DNA of 46,643 bases from Candidatus Magnetobacterium casense (GTDB lineage Bacteria; Nitrospirota; Thermodesulfovibrionia; Thermodesulfovibrionales; Magnetobacteriaceae): NCBI RefSeq assembly GCF_000714715.1, contig NZ_JMFO01000024.1:1-46643 (forward strand). Direction: 5' to 3'. Both the position numbers and the translations under genes were made by a program. Positions 23,872-32,348 of this stretch are shown piece after piece (the first letter of the stretch is position 1; each line of letters opens with the position of its first letter). The notes beneath the pieces were generated by a model. It was not told where the DNA came from. It made no database searches and worked only from the letters and a program-made list of their open reading frames with translations.

Positions 23872-25374
23872 ATGCGAGTTGTGGAGATAGATTACCTTGT
23901 CATTGGCAGCGGAGTGGCGGGTCTTCGTGCGGCGATAGGGCTTGCCGCCGGCGGTAGCGTCTACGTTATCACAAAGGACGAGGTCAGGGAATCCTCTACG
24001 GAGTATGCGCAGGGGGGAATAGCCGTCGCCCTCAGCGACGAAGACACAATAGGCATCCACTTTGACGATACAATAAAGGCCGGCGATGGCTTGTGCAATG
24101 AAGAAGCCGTGCGAGTGCTTGTCAATGAGGGGCCGGAGCGCATCATGGAACTGATCTCCTGGGGTGCGGAGTTTGACAGGAGTGGCTCCAAGTTGGCCTT
24201 TACGATGGAGGCGGCACATTCACGCCGCCGGATACTCCATGCCCATGGCGATTCCACCGGCAGGGAGATAGAGCGTGTGCTGATCACCAAGGCACGCAAT
24301 ATGCCAGAAATCAACAAGTATTCCTTTGCCTTTGTTCTGGAGCTGGTTGTACTGGATGGCAGGTGCTATGGGGCATACGTGTTGAGGGATGGTCAGGTGG
24401 AGGCGGTACTGGCACGGGCGACGGTTTTGGCCACGGGTGGGGCAGGTCAGGTATACCTGCGCACGACAAACCCGGCTGTTACCACAGGCGACGGAATTGC
24501 CGTTGCACACAGGGCAGGGGCCGACATAGCCGACATGGAGTTTGTCCAGTTTCATCCGACGAGTCTCTTTGCTCCGTTGGCGCCACAGTTTCTGCTCAGT
24601 GAGGCGTTGCGCGGGGAGGGCGCCATACTCAGGAACATCCACAAAGAGCAATTCGCCCGCAACTATCACCCCGAAGGAGAGCTGGCCGCACGCGATATAG
24701 TCTCACGGGCCATTGTCGCCGAAATACAGCGCACTAACGCCAGACACGTCTATCTGGATATCACGCATTTAGAATCCGAATACGTTAAGTGGCGTTTTCC
24801 CAGGATATACAGGACGTGTCTCAAGTACGACATTGACATCACAACCGAGCTGATACCGGTCTCTCCGGCGGCACACTACCTCATGGGCGGGGTCAGGACG
24901 GACACGTGGGGGTGTACCTCGATAGCGGGGCTTTTTGCAGCCGGCGAGGTGGCCTGCACCGGCGTCCACGGGGCCAACCGCCTTGCCAGCAACAGCCTCC
25001 TGGAGGGACTCGTCTTTGGAGCCAGGGTGGCCACGGCTGCTCTGGATACCACAAACCACAGGGTAGACATCACAAAATCAGCGTTGACTCTGCCGCTTTG
25101 CAGAACCAGGATAGAAAACGCCGATGAGATCAGACAGGCCATCAGAAAGGTCATGTGGGATAAGGTTGGCATCATACGCTCTGCACAGTCGCTGTCAGAG
25201 GCACTCGATAACCTCAGGAAGTGGGAACACATCCTTGAAGACACATATGCAACGCGCTATGACAACGAGGTCAAAAACATGCTAGCGGTCGCCTGCCTGA
25301 TCGCCAATGCCGCCCTGCGCAGGGACAACAGCGTAGGTGCCCACTACCGCAGCGATTGCCCTGCACCCCCATAA
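23872..25374 (+). CDS. nadB: L-aspartate oxidase
   Basis: Flavoprotein that oxidises L-aspartate to iminoaspartate, the first step of de novo NAD synthesis; quinolinate synthase (nadA) is not in this window. 500 residues, close to the usual 510-540. The Rossmann FAD motif is VIGSGVAGLRAAIGLA at the start. STEYAQGGIAV, AAHSRRRILHAHGDSTGREI, ATGGAGQVY, FVQFHPTSL, ARDIVSRAI, PAAHYLMGGV and GVHGANRLASNSLLEGLVFG are all diagnostic. The C-terminal helical domain is present. Start ATG 23872 has only a weak ribosome-binding site; GTG 23881 is an alternative. Confidence 0.97.
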   Translation: MRVVEIDYLVIGSGVAGLRAAIGLAAGGSVYVITKDEVRESSTEYAQGGIAVALSDEDTIGIHFDDTIKAGDGLCNEEAVRVLVNEGPERIMELISWGAEFDRSGSKLAFTMEAAHSRRRILHAHGDSTGREIERVLITKARNMPEINKYSFAFVLELVVLDGRCYGAYVLRDGQVEAVLARATVLATGGAGQVYLRTTNPAVTTGDGIAVAHRAGADIADMEFVQFHPTSLFAPLAPQFLLSEALRGEGAILRNIHKEQFARNYHPEGELAARDIVSRAIVAEIQRTNARHVYLDITHLESEYVKWRFPRIYRTCLKYDIDITTELIPVSPAAHYLMGGVRTDTWGCTSIAGLFAAGEVACTGVHGANRLASNSLLEGLVFGARVATAALDTTNHRVDITKSALTLPLCRTRIENADEIRQAIRKVMWDKVGIIRSAQSLSEALDNLRKWEHILEDTYATRYDNEVKNMLAVACLIANAALRRDNSVGAHYRSDCPAPP

Positions 25375-25454
25375 TTCTTAAGCAAGAGAGCATAAACATG
25401 TATAACGTATCCTCTTTAAAAAGCATGGTAAATTAACTTTATGGTTTAAAGACA

Positions 25455-25530
25455 TGGATTCCTGCTTTCGCAGGAATGACAGTTACAGCCGTTTTTCAAG
25501 TGTGTCATTCCTGGCTTGACCAGGAATCCA
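25455..25530. repeat. Double-hairpin intergenic repeat, copy 2
   Basis: ATTCCTGC-TTTC-GCAGGAAT and ATTCCTGG-CTTG-ACCAGGAAT are two hairpins arranged head to head, with outer ends TGGATTCC and GGAATCCA. It fills most of the 248-base gap between nadB and the next GT2 gene. Same structure as 5449-5520. Confidence 0.85.
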
Positions 25531-25622
25531 GGATGCGTGAAAGCGTTGTTACCATGAAATATAAAGAAGATACTGTATAACAATAGTTCACCCTAAGAAA
25601 AAAAGAAGGGAGGCTATATACG

Positions 25623-26345
25623 ATGGATAGAAAAGAGACAAATTCTGCGGTAGAGTTATCGGTTATCATGCCGGTATATAACGAGGCGGGGCTTATCGGC
25701 GGGGTACTTGAGGGCTGGCTTGGCACCTTGGATGCACTTGGCATCGTGTTTCAGTTGCACGTCTATGACGACGGTTCACGGGATGGCACCGGAGAGGTCA
25801 TCAACCGGATGTCACAATCAGATGGCCGGATAATTGCCCACCACAAGGCCAACACGGGACACGGGGCAACCATCCTCAAGGGGTATCGCGACAACTGCAC
25901 TGTGCAGTGGTTGTTCCAGGCGGACTCGGACGGTGAAATCAGCCCCGCCTACTTCCACACGCTGTGGCAGCAGAGACAGGACTACGATATCCTGCTTGGC
26001 AAGAGAACAGGTCGCAATGTCCACCCCACACGCAACGCCATCACCCTTGCCTCAAGGGGGCTTGCACGCGTACTCTTTGGCTCCGGAATCGTTGACGTCA
26101 ACTCCCCCTACCGACTGATGAGAAGCACCACCTTTACAGACTGCTTTTACAGGCTCCCCGAGGACATCTTTGCGCCTAACGTGGCCATTTCGGCAACGGC
26201 TTGCCTGAAAAAACTCAGGATACTGGAGGTGCCGGTTGCCTGTACAGAGAGAAAGAAAGGCACCACCGCCACCAAAAAGATCGTGGCAGGGGCAGTACAG
26301 TCCATCTTTCAACTGCTAAGGTATCGTATCGGTCTGCTTGCCTAA
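25623..26345 (+). CDS. Glycosyltransferase family 2 (DPM1/polyprenyl-phosphate sugar transferase-like)
   Basis: 240 residues. ELSVIMPVYNEAGLIGGVL and VYDDGSRDGTGEV are the nucleotide-sugar motifs, QADSDGEI the D-x-D metal site, and HHKANTGHGATILKGY the typical dolichol/undecaprenyl-phosphate transferase segment. There is no clear C-terminal membrane pair, so it may act at the membrane through partners. AAGAAGGGAGG fixes the start. It converges on, and overlaps by four bases, the multi-span protein gene 26342-28003, which could use the lipid-linked sugar made here (inference). Confidence 0.9.
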   Translation: MDRKETNSAVELSVIMPVYNEAGLIGGVLEGWLGTLDALGIVFQLHVYDDGSRDGTGEVINRMSQSDGRIIAHHKANTGHGATILKGYRDNCTVQWLFQADSDGEISPAYFHTLWQQRQDYDILLGKRTGRNVHPTRNAITLASRGLARVLFGSGIVDVNSPYRLMRSTTFTDCFYRLPEDIFAPNVAISATACLKKLRILEVPVACTERKKGTTATKKIVAGAVQSIFQLLRYRIGLLA

Positions 26346-28003
26346 AAGATGCGCATCAGGTACTTGCAGGTGCCTGATGAATCACCGGAGAAGCCAATGC
26401 TGAAGCAGGGTTGTGAGTCGTTTAAGACGCTCAGTGGCAAGAACTGATTTCTGATAAACCTGGTAAACTGTCCCGTCTCTCTCATTGGCAAGCTGCCTCT
26501 GACGGAGATGTCGTGCAGTTGTCGGGCCAACTTGAGTTCAAACTCGGGCAGCAGGGCATTGGTGTTGGGGGCGGCCCCGGATGATTTATGGATGCGCAGA
26601 AACAGAGGGTTTTTGACCTTGTTGACGCTCAGAAACCTCTCAACGGAAAAGATGGGTTCATAGTCCCACACGTTGTGAGACTCAAAGACCAAGGGCGTTT
26701 GTGGATGCTCGTTGAGCATGGTACTGAGGCGTTGTATCTTGTCGGTGAACTCCCTGGTTACTGCAACGTGTTTAGCCGTTGCCTCTCTCAGCGGGACAAA
26801 TCCCCTGTGGATTACAATAACCAAAAACACAACGGCCAGAATGAACTTCAGGGTATTTATGGTCTTTGGCTTAAAGTCAAGGGAGGCAAGGACCTTCATA
26901 ATGGCCAGGATGATGGCAAGACAGGCAACAGGAAAAGCCAACTTGCCTGGAAAGTCAAATCTGTTGTCAACCGGCCAATAGCCGTTATAAAAGATAATCT
27001 GTGATGCCACAATAAGCGCCAACAATATTAGTAATGCCGTTGTCTTTGAAATGGCGGAGAAATATCCGCCCGCTACAGCGGTGCCTTTTTGCCTGAAGAT
27101 GATACCGCCTGCGATAAAGACAAGTACCGCAATGACAGATGCCACGACGATCAAGACGGTATTGCCCACGCCCCACTGATGCAGTCTTGCAAGGAGCGAA
27201 TCCATGTAGGTCAGAAACGTCCCTATACGCTCGGAGAGTCCGGCACTCTTGGAGTAAAAATCACTGCCCCCGTGTCTCTTGATAAGATAAGCTATCACGG
27301 CAGCCATCAAGAGTCCAAAGCCTATGATGAGACTGCCAAAAAACCTGGCATTGGAATCCAGTTTGCCCCTGACAAGCAGATACAGCAGCAGACAGGTCTG
27401 AGGCAACAGGATGATTAAGAAGTTTTCCTTGCTGCCCATGGCAATCAAAGCCCCCGCCGTCATTAGCATCCAGTAGAGGATGCCGGGAAGTTTGACGTCA
27501 ATATCGTCATTGGCGCCGTTTTTCAGGACGGCAAAAAATCCGGCTGCATACAAAGCCAATCCCCATGCGGCGTTTACCTCCGGTGCTCCCAGTTTCGTCC
27601 AGATGTCAACCCAATATGTCTGCGATAACACATAAAGCGTAAATATCCCGCCATAAACAATCCCTGCGTAGTAACTGGATATCCACCAGAATACGCTCAC
27701 AAACAGGGTAAACGCCATCATCTTAAACAGGTACCAGGCAAATGGGTTATCCCCCCACAGCCAGCTCTGAAGGATCACAATCAACCAGTGAGCGGGTCGG
27801 TAGCGCGGGTGGATTTCCAAGTTTACGATCTCCGTTTTTTCTATCAGCAGCGGTGTGTCCAATAGCGAGATGTGTTTATCCGGCCCCAGGAAGTTCATTA
27901 TTTCGTGGTCGTCTATTATATACCACCGGGCGTCCAGAGAGACACTGAATATGTACCAGGACAGCGCAAATGAACAAAGCACAATGGCGATAAATTTAAC
28001 CAT
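26342..28003 (-). CDS. Multi-span membrane protein, possible GT-C-type glycosyltransferase
   Basis: 553 residues with roughly 10 hydrophobic segments between residues 3 and 405, then a C-terminal outside domain of about 150 residues with two Cys near the end (QPCFSIGF...GTCKYL) that could pair. The first outside loop has an acidic motif (IIDDHEIMNF), and WLWGDNPFAWYLFKM follows, as in GT-C transferases that use lipid-linked sugars. I do not recognise a named family. The neighbour GT2 enzyme could supply its donor. The small membrane protein 28013-28585 is nine bases upstream on the same strand. Confidence 0.65.
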   Translation of the reverse strand: MVKFIAIVLCSFALSWYIFSVSLDARWYIIDDHEIMNFLGPDKHISLLDTPLLIEKTEIVNLEIHPRYRPAHWLIVILQSWLWGDNPFAWYLFKMMAFTLFVSVFWWISSYYAGIVYGGIFTLYVLSQTYWVDIWTKLGAPEVNAAWGLALYAAGFFAVLKNGANDDIDVKLPGILYWMLMTAGALIAMGSKENFLIILLPQTCLLLYLLVRGKLDSNARFFGSLIIGFGLLMAAVIAYLIKRHGGSDFYSKSAGLSERIGTFLTYMDSLLARLHQWGVGNTVLIVVASVIAVLVFIAGGIIFRQKGTAVAGGYFSAISKTTALLILLALIVASQIIFYNGYWPVDNRFDFPGKLAFPVACLAIILAIMKVLASLDFKPKTINTLKFILAVVFLVIVIHRGFVPLREATAKHVAVTREFTDKIQRLSTMLNEHPQTPLVFESHNVWDYEPIFSVERFLSVNKVKNPLFLRIHKSSGAAPNTNALLPEFELKLARQLHDISVRGSLPMRETGQFTRFIRNQFLPLSVLNDSQPCFSIGFSGDSSGTCKYLMRIF

Positions 28004-28012
28004 TAACGGTCT

Positions 28013-28585
28013 TTATTGACGCATCGCTTCATTGGATACCAAGCCTTTATGCTCACCATTGGAGGTTTCACTCTCATCTTTTGCCTCAGGCCTATAACGA
28101 TTCATATCTATTTTTAGATCGAACCCGCCGGCCAATCTGACGATATCACTACCCTCTCTGTATAAAACCACATATGCCGTCTTAATCTGCTCTTGATACC
28201 TGAAGCACGGCCACATCGCAATCAGAAACACAATGGGCGTAACGAGTTTATGCACCTTTGTGGGTACCGCACCATATATCACCCCCATTAATATGTTGTA
28301 GATAAACTTAATGGCGTATATGACAAAACCAACAACAAATATCCCCGACGTTGCCGCCCAGAAGACAAACGCAAGTGCTGCACGGGCATTGATACTGCCG
28401 TCATCGCTATCCTGAAAATTCCTGACAAAAACCCCTGCTGTCTTCATTGGGGCTACGGTGGTGAACTGAAAGCAGTAAAACCAATACACGACAACCGCCA
28501 ACCAGATAAAAAAAACAATCGTTGTTATCTGACTCCTATACTCAGCTAACCAATCCAGATATGGATACAATCCCTTTCCCTTCAT
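28013..28585 (-). CDS. Small membrane protein of unknown function
   Basis: 190 residues with four hydrophobic segments (about 17-38, 67-84, 85-105 and 118-134) and a polar C-terminus (KDESETSNGEHKG). No family recognised. It begins the leftward two-gene unit with the 553-residue membrane protein. Start ATG 28585 lacks a strong ribosome-binding site. It may assist or anchor its neighbour; that is inference. Confidence 0.6.
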   Translation of the reverse strand: MKGKGLYPYLDWLAEYRSQITTIVFFIWLAVVVYWFYCFQFTTVAPMKTAGVFVRNFQDSDDGSINARAALAFVFWAATSGIFVVGFVIYAIKFIYNILMGVIYGAVPTKVHKLVTPIVFLIAMWPCFRYQEQIKTAYVVLYREGSDIVRLAGGFDLKIDMNRYRPEAKDESETSNGEHKGLVSNEAMRQ

Positions 28586-28680
28586 TAACCAACCTTCGCA
28601 AAAAATATACTCTTCGCCCTCATTTAACAGTTTAAACCATTGCTGCGTTCAATGTCAAGTCATACAGCCTAAAAAAAAAC

Positions 28681-28708
28681 TTGACAAAATATAAAGATAG
28701 CTGATAAT
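28681..28708 (+). promoter_or_regulatory. Sigma-70 promoter of the rpmH cluster
   Basis: Perfect TTGACA (28681-28686), 16-base spacer, GATAAT (28703-28708); the overlapping TAATAT at spacing 18 is an alternative -10. The leader to rpmH is about 38 bases. Confidence 0.75.
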
Positions 28709-28752
28709 ATAATCTTTTGTAAAAATAAACTTAATCAGAAGGAAGAAGACAT

Positions 28753-28896
28753 ATGGGTGGAGCTTATACAACGTATCATCCGCACAAGATCAAGAGAAGG
28801 CGAAAGCATGGCTTCCTGAAGCGGATGAGCACCAGGGCCGGGCAAAATATCATTAAAAGGAGACGGGCAAAGGGACGCAGGGTTTTGGCAGTATAA
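28753..28896 (+). CDS. rpmH: 50S ribosomal protein L34
   Basis: 47 residues, very basic: [20 protein letters not shown] then [27 protein letters not shown]. The HK(I/L)KR-RRKHGF and RRAKGR motifs are invariant in L34. Too short for routine ORF listing but unmistakable. It heads the widely conserved rpmH-rnpA-yidD-yidC order. The rnpA frame is open through its last 14 codons. Confidence 0.97.
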   Translation: MGGAYTTYHPHKIKRRRKHGFLKRMSTRAGQNIIKRRRAKGRRVLAV

Positions 28897-29270
28897 AAAA
28901 AGGGTACGAGTTTAAGAAGGTTTTTTCTGGTGGCAGACACTTGGCCAGTAAGAGCTTCAAGCTATGTTATCTGAACGTTGATACATACCACTGGAGGCTT
29001 GGGCTGGCCGTTAGTAGACGCATAGGCAACTCGGTTGTGCGTAACAAGGTCAAGCGCCGGTTGCGTGAAGCCTTTAGAAGGGAGCTAATCAGCTACCTGG
29101 CAATGACGGCAGTAGAAACGGCAGGGTTCCCTGGAAGCGTTAAGAATGGATGTGATGTGGTCTTTGTAGCACGGCAGGGGATAAGTGATATCGCTTACGC
29201 CGATTTGTGCAGAGAGGTGGCCATCTTCTTTGGCAGACTTGCAGGTAGGCAGAGATATCGCCGGAACTGA
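28893..29270 (+). CDS. rnpA: Ribonuclease P protein component, non-standard start
   Basis: Protein cofactor of RNase P, which trims the 5' leader of pre-tRNA. The conserved region starts [21 protein letters not shown] and continues [16 protein letters not shown] and the RNR box [13 protein letters not shown]. The first ordinary start in frame is TTG 28941, which would cut off the conserved [13 protein letters not shown] segment. No ATG, GTG, TTG or CTG occurs between the upstream stop (28854) and 28941. I therefore place the start at ATA 28893, directly at the rpmH stop and about ten bases after AGGGACGCAGGG; this is inference. An ACG start inside rpmH is another option. Product identity is secure. 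Confidence 0.88.
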   Translation: MKKGYEFKKVFSGGRHLASKSFKLCYLNVDTYHWRLGLAVSRRIGNSVVRNKVKRRLREAFRRELISYLAMTAVETAGFPGSVKNGCDVVFVARQGISDIAYADLCREVAIFFGRLAGRQRYRRN

Positions 29271-29285
29271 TACCGGAACTGATAT

Positions 29286-29495
29286 ATGAAAAGATTACTG
29301 ATATTTATGGTAAAAACTTACAAGTACCTCATCTCCCCGCTGTTTCCTCAAAGCTGTCGGTTTGAGCCAAGCTGCTCAACCTATGCCATCGGGGCAATAG
29401 AGAAGTTTGGAGCCCTCAAGGGTTCCGCAAAGGCGGCGTACAGGATCGTACGCTGCAACCCCTTTAATAGCGGCGGGTACGACCCCCCCTGTTGA
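29286..29495 (+). CDS. yidD: Membrane protein insertion efficiency factor YidD
   Basis: 69 residues with the diagnostic LISPLFPQSCRFEPSCSTYA and IGAIEKFGALKG, plus RIVRCNPFNSGGYDPP. The three Cys and the Phe-Pro-Cys pattern are family hallmarks. It helps YidC insert inner-membrane proteins. It lies 15 bases after rnpA and 46 before yidC. Confidence 0.96.
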   Translation: MKRLLIFMVKTYKYLISPLFPQSCRFEPSCSTYAIGAIEKFGALKGSAKAAYRIVRCNPFNSGGYDPPC

Positions 29496-29541
29496 GAGCG
29501 AACTAAAATAATTAAAACGATAAAGAGCGAAACATTTTAAG

Positions 29542-31161
29542 ATGGAAAAAAGAGCGTTAATTGCAGTAGCATTGTCGGTGTTTGTGCTGATAGTATTTCA
29601 GTTTATCTATGTAAATCCACGCATTAAGAACATGCCGCCTCCCTCTCAGAAACAGGTCGCCAAAAATGACAAAACGCCCTCTCCGACTACGCCTTCCCCC
29701 ACTCCTGCGCCAGGGACAACCACCTCCACAACTCAATCACTTCCGTCAACGTCCCCAACCACCCCCGTGGTGTCGGAAGAGGAGAAATTGCTCACGGTGC
29801 AATCACAACTGTACACGGTCGTGCTGTCTTCAAGGGGTGGGGTGATCAAGTCGTTTAAATTAAAAGACTACAAAGAGAGCAACAATAACGAAATATTCCT
29901 CTTTAAGACCGATGCCCTTGTCCCCGCCATGACACTTGGTACCAGGGAGCAAGGCGCATCGGCATCCGCCATCAATCCAATCACGTTGCTGTCGTTTGGA
30001 TTTACAACAACCTCAGAGGGCAGCATGATCAATGCAACCGATACAAAAACAGTGGTCTTTGAGTTTGCAAAGGACAACAGACACATCAGGCGAACATATA
30101 CGTTTCATGGCAATAGCTACAAGATAGACCTCAAGGATGAAGTCAACGGCCTTGACCCCTATTACATAACGCTGGGCAGCGACTTCTACGATGACAGCGC
30201 CGTCAGCTACGGCGCACACCTCGGCCCTGTGATCCTACAGGACATGGACAGGATTGAAATCAAGACGGACAAGAAAATGGATGCAGCCTTGGCACACACC
30301 GGTAACATAAAGTGGATCGCCACTGAAAACAAGTACTTTGTTGGCGCCATAGTCCCACTGACTCGCCCGGTGGAATCGCTGATATGGAAAAAAGACGAAA
30401 AAATGCTTGTCGGCATCAAAGGCTCTCAGGTCGTCAACGAGTATCTGCTCTACGCCGGCCCCAAGAAGTTTGACATACTCAAGACCCTCAACGTATCCCT
30501 TGAGCACGTGGTGGACTTCGGTTTCTTTTCGTTCATAGCGAGACCCCTGTTCTGGGCGCTCTTGTATATTGACGACTTTGTCGGCAACTACGGCTGGTCT
30601 ATAATCCTGCTTACCCTGCTCATAAGAATCCCCTTTATACCACTGATAAGCAAGGGGCAGAGGTCTATGAAAAAACTGCAAAAAGTTCAGCCCCTTATGA
30701 ACGACATCCGGGAACGAAACAAAAAAGACCCCCAAAAAATGCAACGGGAAATAATGGAACTCTACAAAAAACACAAGGTCAACCCAATGGGAGGTTGTCT
30801 GCCAATCCTGATCCAGATACCGGTATTCTTTGCCCTGTACAAGGTGCTGCTGGTGGCAATTGAGCTAAGAGGGGCACCGTTTATGTTCTGGCTCCATGAC
30901 CTATCCTCCAAGGACCCTTACTACATCCTGCCCATCATCATGGGTATTACCATGCTGATACAGCAGAAGATGACCCCCACAAGCATGGACCCCATGCAAA
31001 ACAAGATTATGATGTTTATGCCCATTGTCTTTACATTCATGTTTCTGAGCTTCCCCTCCGGTCTGGTCCTCTACTGGCTTGTCAGCAACATCCTTAGCAT
31101 CATCCAGCAATTTTACATCAATAAAACCCCCGACGAATCCACCATGCTTAGTCCGGGCTAA
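29542..31161 (+). CDS. yidC: Membrane protein insertase YidC
   Basis: 539 residues, Gram-negative type. N-terminal anchor (about 5-24), a Pro/Thr/Ser linker (about 33-75), the periplasmic P1 domain (about 85-310), then the five-span insertase core. This has GQRSMKKLQKVQPLMNDIRE, KKHKVNPMGGCLPILIQIPV and FPSGLVLYWLVSNILSIIQQ. It inserts and folds inner-membrane proteins alone or with SecYEG. The long P1 domain shows a diderm envelope. Confidence 0.97.
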   Translation: MEKRALIAVALSVFVLIVFQFIYVNPRIKNMPPPSQKQVAKNDKTPSPTTPSPTPAPGTTTSTTQSLPSTSPTTPVVSEEEKLLTVQSQLYTVVLSSRGGVIKSFKLKDYKESNNNEIFLFKTDALVPAMTLGTREQGASASAINPITLLSFGFTTTSEGSMINATDTKTVVFEFAKDNRHIRRTYTFHGNSYKIDLKDEVNGLDPYYITLGSDFYDDSAVSYGAHLGPVILQDMDRIEIKTDKKMDAALAHTGNIKWIATENKYFVGAIVPLTRPVESLIWKKDEKMLVGIKGSQVVNEYLLYAGPKKFDILKTLNVSLEHVVDFGFFSFIARPLFWALLYIDDFVGNYGWSIILLTLLIRIPFIPLISKGQRSMKKLQKVQPLMNDIRERNKKDPQKMQREIMELYKKHKVNPMGGCLPILIQIPVFFALYKVLLVAIELRGAPFMFWLHDLSSKDPYYILPIIMGITMLIQQKMTPTSMDPMQNKIMMFMPIVFTFMFLSFPSGLVLYWLVSNILSIIQQFYINKTPDESTMLSPG

Positions 31162-31192
31162 CAGACCCCCACGCTGTGCCGCTGTTTTCAGG

Positions 31193-31906
31193 ATGAGGAT
31201 ACTATCGCTCGATACATCGGCTGAGGTGGGGGGTGCCGCACTCGTTGACTCGGAGAGTGGGCTTGCGGGTGAGGTTGTAATCAGTCTGTATGGTAAGAAA
31301 AAGACCTTTTCGGAGCGACTTATGCCCTCTATCGACTTCCTTTTAGGCTCCGCAGGATGGCATGTCAGTGATGTTGACGCATTTGCGCTGACCGTGGGGC
31401 CGGGGTCGTTTACAGGGCTGCGGGTTGGTATGAGCACAATAAAAGGGCTTGCCTTTGCAACCGTTAAGCCTGTTGTGGCGATACCCACCTTTGAGGCACT
31501 GTCGTACAACCACCTCTACTGTGCCTATCCCGTGTGTGCCATCCTTGATGCCCGAAAGGGCGAGGTCTATGCAACCGTATTTCAGTGGGAGAACGACCGC
31601 CTTTGCACACTACTCGATACAGGTATCTATGGCATAAACGAACTCCCCGGTAACCTCCCCCCCGGAAAGATCGTCTTTACCGGTGGGGCAATCGTCTCCT
31701 GCCGGGATGTGATACGCAGCCACCTGGGCGACAACGCCATCCTGTCCCGTGCCTATGTCGCACCCATAAACGTTGGATTGCTGGCTCTGGAGAGGTTAAA
31801 GACCGGGGATGTCTGCCGTATCGACCAATTAAGCCCCATTTACCTCACGAAATCACAGGCAGAGCAACGCTATGGATGCAACAATCCGCAGGATGACAAC
31901 GGATGA
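31193..31906 (+). CDS. tsaB: tRNA threonylcarbamoyladenosine biosynthesis protein TsaB
   Basis: 237 residues from ATG 31193; the longer frame from 31079 runs through the yidC end and is not credible. ASKHA-fold start MRILSLDTSAEVGGAALVD and the hallmark TVGPGSFTGLRVGMSTIKGL. It partners TsaD and TsaE in making t6A at position 37 of ANN-decoding tRNAs. It sits 31 bases after yidC and overlaps rimI by 35 bases, a common tsaB-rimI pairing. Confidence 0.95.
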   Translation: MRILSLDTSAEVGGAALVDSESGLAGEVVISLYGKKKTFSERLMPSIDFLLGSAGWHVSDVDAFALTVGPGSFTGLRVGMSTIKGLAFATVKPVVAIPTFEALSYNHLYCAYPVCAILDARKGEVYATVFQWENDRLCTLLDTGIYGINELPGNLPPGKIVFTGGAIVSCRDVIRSHLGDNAILSRAYVAPINVGLLALERLKTGDVCRIDQLSPIYLTKSQAEQRYGCNNPQDDNG

Positions 31907-32348
31907 CCTGTCGGCAGTCCTCCGCATAGAAGATCGGGCATTTAGCAGTCCGTGGAGCCGGAGGTCGTTTGTGTATGAACTGGACAGTGACATTGCCATC
32001 TGCCTTGTTGCCTCCCGTGCGGATAAAGTTATCGGCTATGTGTGTACACAGGCGTTGTTTGGCGAGGCATATATCTTAAAACTGGCCGTGCATGATAAGT
32101 TCAGACGCCAAAACGTAGGCACCTTGCTAATTGGCAGCACCCTGGAGGTATTGCATGGACTGTTCTGCGAAAAGGTTCTGCTTGAGGTGAGAAGATCAAA
32201 CGAACCTGCCCTGAGATTATACGAATGCTTTGGGTTTAAACGCCTCTCCGTACGAAGCGGATACTACACAGACCCCACAGAGGATGCCATCACCATGGTA
32301 CTCCGCACCAACCTGTCAGGGCATACCCACGGATGCAATGAACGCTAA
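31872..32348 (+). CDS. rimI: Ribosomal-protein-alanine N-acetyltransferase RimI
   Basis: 158 residues, GNAT fold. IRRMTTDDLSAVLRIEDRAF, SSPWSRRSF, ILKLAVHDKFRRQNVGTLLI (acetyl-CoA loop, RRQNVG for the usual RRxGxG) and LEVRRSNEPALRLYECFGFK, then RSGYYTDPTEDAI are characteristic. It acetylates the N-terminus of ribosomal protein S18. Start ATG 31872 lies inside tsaB, so translation is coupled. The last residues overlap the start of the sigma-54 activator gene by 11 bases. Confidence 0.94.
   Translation: MDATIRRMTTDDLSAVLRIEDRAFSSPWSRRSFVYELDSDIAICLVASRADKVIGYVCTQALFGEAYILKLAVHDKFRRQNVGTLLIGSTLEVLHGLFCEKVLLEVRRSNEPALRLYECFGFKRLSVRSGYYTDPTEDAITMVLRTNLSGHTHGCNER

Noticed and set aside
28586..28752. 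Chromosome origin near rpmH
   Set aside because: The rpmH-rnpA-yidC cluster is often near oriC, but I see no dnaA gene and no cluster of TTATCCACA-type boxes here.
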